Shown one piece after another: positions 61,679 to 64,000 of a DNA stretch of 64,000 nt. Positions within the stretch are counted from its first letter, which is position 1; the number at the start of each line of letters is the position of its first letter. The stretch covers positions 1,898,001-1,962,000 of the forward strand of contig NC_022657.1 in the NCBI RefSeq assembly GCF_000494755.1, in the 5' to 3' direction. The position numbers were made by a program, and so were the translations under genes. The stretch comes from Amorphoplanes friuliensis DSM 7358 (lineage in GTDB: Bacteria; Actinomycetota; Actinomycetes; Mycobacteriales; Micromonosporaceae). The notes below the pieces were generated by a model. The model ran no database searches. It saw nothing but the letters and a program-made list of their open reading frames with translations, and was not told where the DNA came from.

Positions 61679-64000
61679 GTGACCAGGCCCAGCCGGCTGG
61701 CCCGGTACGGCTTCGCCGACAACGGCACCCGCGCGGCCGACCTCCTCGGCCCGGGCGGGCTGCGCCTGTGGGACGTCGAGGCGCAGGGTCCGGTCGACGC
61801 CGACGCCGGTGAGCTCATCCACGCCCTGTCCCGCGCGGCCGACCCCAACCTGGCGCTGCGCCAGCTGCACCGGCTGATCGACTCCGTCGCCCGGGCCGCG
61901 CACCGCGCCAACGGCGGCCCGGTGATCGGTCCCGGCGAGGACATCGTCGAGAGCCCGGCCGCCGACGCCGTGCTCCACGCGCTCTACGCCGACCCCGGCC
62001 TGCGGCGGCGGCTGGTGGCGGTGCTCGGCGCCTCGTCCGCGCTGGGTGACCACCTGGTGGCCAACCACGACCAGTGGCGGGTCCTCGCGACCGGCAAGAC
62101 GGGGCTCCCGCCCAATGCCGAGGGTCACCTGGAGTTCGGTGAGTCGATGGCCGAGGGGCCGCCGACGGTGCCGGCGCTGCGGACCGCGTACAGGATCTCT
62201 CTGCTCCGGATCGTGGCCGCCGACCTGACGGGCGGTCGCGGCCTGGAGCCGACGATGGCCGCGCTGTCCCGTCTCGCCGACGAGACCCTGGCCTCGGCCT
62301 ATGCAATCGCCGTTGCGGGCCTGCCGGCCGGCACCCCGGAGCCGCGGCTGGCCGTGGTCGCGATGGGCAAGTGCGGCGGTTACGAGCTCAACTACGTGTC
62401 CGACGTGGACGTCATCTTCGTGGCCGCGGGTGACGACGACCTCAGCGCCGGCACCACCGTCGCGGCCCGGCTCATCGAGGTCTGCGGACAGGTCGCCTGG
62501 CCGGTCGACGCGGCGCTGCGGCCCGAGGGCAACCGCGGTCCTCTGGTCCGCACCCTGGCCAGCCACCAGGCCTACTACCGCCGGTGGGCGCGCACCTGGG
62601 AGTTCCAGGCGCTGCTCAAGGCCCGTCCCGCCGCCGGTGACCTGCCGCTGGCGGCCGAGTGGATCGACGACCTCGCCCCGCTCGTCTGGCACGCGGCCGA
62701 GCGGCCCGAGGCGGTCGCCGACGTCCGCGACATGCGCCGGAAGATCATCGACAACGTCCCGCCCCGCGAGGTCGACCGCGAGATCAAGCGGGGGCCGGGC
62801 GGGCTGCGTGACATCGAGTTCGCGGTGCAGCTGCTGCAGCTCGTGCACGGCCGCATCGACGAGACGCTGCGCGAGCCGGGCACGCTGCCCGCCCTGCGCG
62901 CCCTGGTCGCGGGCGGTTACGTCGGCCGCGAGGACGGCGAGACGCTGCTGCGCGGATATCGCTTCCTCCGCAGCATCGAGCACCGCCTCCAGATGCAAAA
63001 TCTGCGCCGCACCCACACCGTGCCGGACGACCCCAAGGCGTTGCGCTGGCTCGCCGCCGCGCTGGGTTACCGGGCGCTGCCCGGACGCGACGCGGTCGAG
63101 GCGTTCCGCTCCGACTGGGTCGGCCACGCCTCCCACGTGCGGCGCCTGCACGTCAAGCTGCTCTACCAGCCGCTGCTCGAGGCGGTGGCCCGGGTGCCCG
63201 CCGAGGCGCTGCGGATGACCACCGAGTCCGCCGGTCGCCGGCTCGAGATCCTCGGTTTCGCCGACCCGGCCGGGGCGCTGCGCCACCTGCAGGCCCTCAC
63301 CGGCGGGGTCAGCCGCACCGCGGCGATCCAGCGGACCCTGCTGCCGATGCTGCTCCAGGAGTTCGCGGACGCCCCCGAGCCCGACCGCGGCCTGCTCAAC
63401 TACCGCCACGTCTCCGACAAGCTCGGCAGCACCCCGTGGTATCTGCGCCTGCTGCGTGACGGTGGCCCGGTCGCCCGCCGGCTCGCGCGTGTCCTCAGCC
63501 TCTCCCGGTACGCGACGGATCTGCTCACCCGCGACCCCGAGGCGCTGCGGCTGCTCGCCGACGACGCCGAGCTGCAGCCCCGGCCGCGTGACGTGCTGCG
63601 CGACGGGTTCATCGCCGCCGCCGACCGGCACCTGCGTGACGGCACCACCGACCCGGCCAAGGCGATCACGGCCGTCCGCGCCCTGCGCCGCCGGGAGCTG
63701 TTCCGGCTGGCCTGCGCCGACATCCTCAGCCGGGCCGGTGACCTTGCCCCGGCCCACCCGCTCGACGTCCACGCGGTCGGCATCGCCCTCTCCGACGTCA
63801 CCGACGCGACGCTGGGTGCCGCGCTGCACGCCGCCCGCCGGGTCCACCCCGGCCCCGACGGCCTGCGTTTTGCGGTCATCGGGATGGGCCGGCTCGGCGG
63901 CTACGAGATGAGCTACCCCTCCGACGCCGACGTGCTCTTCGTCTACGCGCCGCCGGAGGGCATGTCCGACGGCGAGGCCAGCGCGTCGGCCCACGCCATC
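61679..64000 (+). CDS. glnE: Glutamine synthetase adenylyltransferase/adenylyl-removing enzyme, cut by window edge
   Basis: Reading from GTG 61679 gives 774 codons to the window end without a stop. Two nucleotidyltransferase domains are visible: GKCGGYELNYVSDVDVIFVA (about residue 230) and IGMGRLGGYEMSYPSDADVLF (about residue 740). Between them lie REIKRGPGGLRDIEFAVQLLQL and HRLQMQNLRRTH. The first removes, the second adds AMP on glutamine synthetase, controlled by PII. The partner GlnA1 is probably just to the right. The large minus-strand frame over this gene is an artefact of GC bias. Confidence 0.95.
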   Translation, partial: MTRPSRLARYGFADNGTRAADLLGPGGLRLWDVEAQGPVDADAGELIHALSRAADPNLALRQLHRLIDSVARAAHRANGGPVIGPGEDIVESPAADAVLHALYADPGLRRRLVAVLGASSALGDHLVANHDQWRVLATGKTGLPPNAEGHLEFGESMAEGPPTVPALRTAYRISLLRIVAADLTGGRGLEPTMAALSRLADETLASAYAIAVAGLPAGTPEPRLAVVAMGKCGGYELNYVSDVDVIFVAAGDDDLSAGTTVAARLIEVCGQVAWPVDAALRPEGNRGPLVRTLASHQAYYRRWARTWEFQALLKARPAAGDLPLAAEWIDDLAPLVWHAAERPEAVADVRDMRRKIIDNVPPREVDREIKRGPGGLRDIEFAVQLLQLVHGRIDETLREPGTLPALRALVAGGYVGREDGETLLRGYRFLRSIEHRLQMQNLRRTHTVPDDPKALRWLAAALGYRALPGRDAVEAFRSDWVGHASHVRRLHVKLLYQPLLEAVARVPAEALRMTTESAGRRLEILGFADPAGALRHLQALTGGVSRTAAIQRTLLPMLLQEFADAPEPDRGLLNYRHVSDKLGSTPWYLRLLRDGGPVARRLARVLSLSRYATDLLTRDPEALRLLADDAELQPRPRDVLRDGFIAAADRHLRDGTTDPAKAITAVRALRRRELFRLACADILSRAGDLAPAHPLDVHAVGIALSDVTDATLGAALHAARRVHPGPDGLRFAVIGMGRLGGYEMSYPSDADVLFVYAPPEGMSDGEASASAHAI

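Noticed and set aside
60281..63994. 1237-residue minus-strand frame
   Set aside because: It lies over glnE, the amidotransferase and a GNAT gene, all with catalytic motifs on the plus strand.

Overview
The window is high-GC actinomycete chromosome, most likely a motile member of the Micromonosporaceae such as Actinoplanes. The evidence is the codon bias, many GTG/TTG starts, a mycothiol-dependent isomerase family gene, an AhpE-type peroxiredoxin, DUF3052, GlnE, a chemoreceptor, and three promoters of the form YTCA-N16-GCCGAW that resemble the motility (FliA) promoters I recall from Actinoplanes. The species cannot be fixed from this sequence alone.

Layout. 1-9.5 kb (mostly minus): a winged-helix protein and a CGNR regulator, a chemoreceptor, aceE with a strong terminator, a YjbQ protein, and an ABC-2 exporter pair with its GbsR/MarR regulator. 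9.6-13.1 kb (plus): a fused E1 alpha/beta 2-oxoacid dehydrogenase, DUF3052, ahpE and tRNA-Val(TAC). 13.2-24 kb: small accessory genes, namely four methyltransferases, an SDR, barstar, DUF402, an APH-like kinase, a Nudix hydrolase, an MDMPI protein, a flavin reductase divergent from an XRE-cupin regulator, and a GNAT. 23.8-26.6 kb: a primase-polymerase-like protein divergent from an XRE regulator and a flavoprotein. 26.6-29.3 kb: the coupled Nif3 / zinc-ribbon / RNase H-phosphatase operon. 29.4-34.1 kb: a secreted GH18 chitinase, a DUF3311-symporter pair, a MarR regulator and a TSUP permease. 34.1-34.5 kb: rnpB. 34.6-39 kb: small membrane proteins, a GRDP-like protein and a receiver/MASE1-kinase operon. 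39.4-42.2 kb: a divergent GAPDH-like gene with a coupled leader ORF, a PLP enzyme, and a lincosamide-nucleotidyltransferase-like gene broken by one in-frame TGA. 42.2-43.6 kb: a non-coding array of six large hairpin units plus a 17-bp tandem repeat. 43.6-64 kb: an MFS/LysR pair, ribA, a signal-less M15 peptidase, asd, a histone-tail-like Lys/Ala protein, an RNB ribonuclease, panB, nadE, a glnA2-type glutamine synthetase, DUF350, LtrA, a glutamine amidotransferase, and glnE running off the right edge.

Working together. The backbone (aceE, DUF3052, ahpE, Nif3 / zinc ribbon / RNase H, panB, glnA2, glnE) is the housekeeping neighbourhood I recall from the Rv2221c-Rv2241 part of Mycobacterium tuberculosis. 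It covers pyruvate oxidation, peroxide defence, RNA maintenance, cofactor synthesis (pantothenate, NAD, riboflavin), aspartate-family amino acids and nitrogen control. Lineage-specific regulators, exporters, repeats and motility-linked genes are inserted into it.

The most unusual items are the hairpin repeat array between two convergent genes, the nonsense-interrupted nucleotidyltransferase next to it, the GAPDH-like protein that appears to lack the catalytic histidine and phosphate-binding residues, and the shared motility-type promoters. At least eleven genes start 6-8 nt after a TANNNT box, which suggests leaderless mRNAs.
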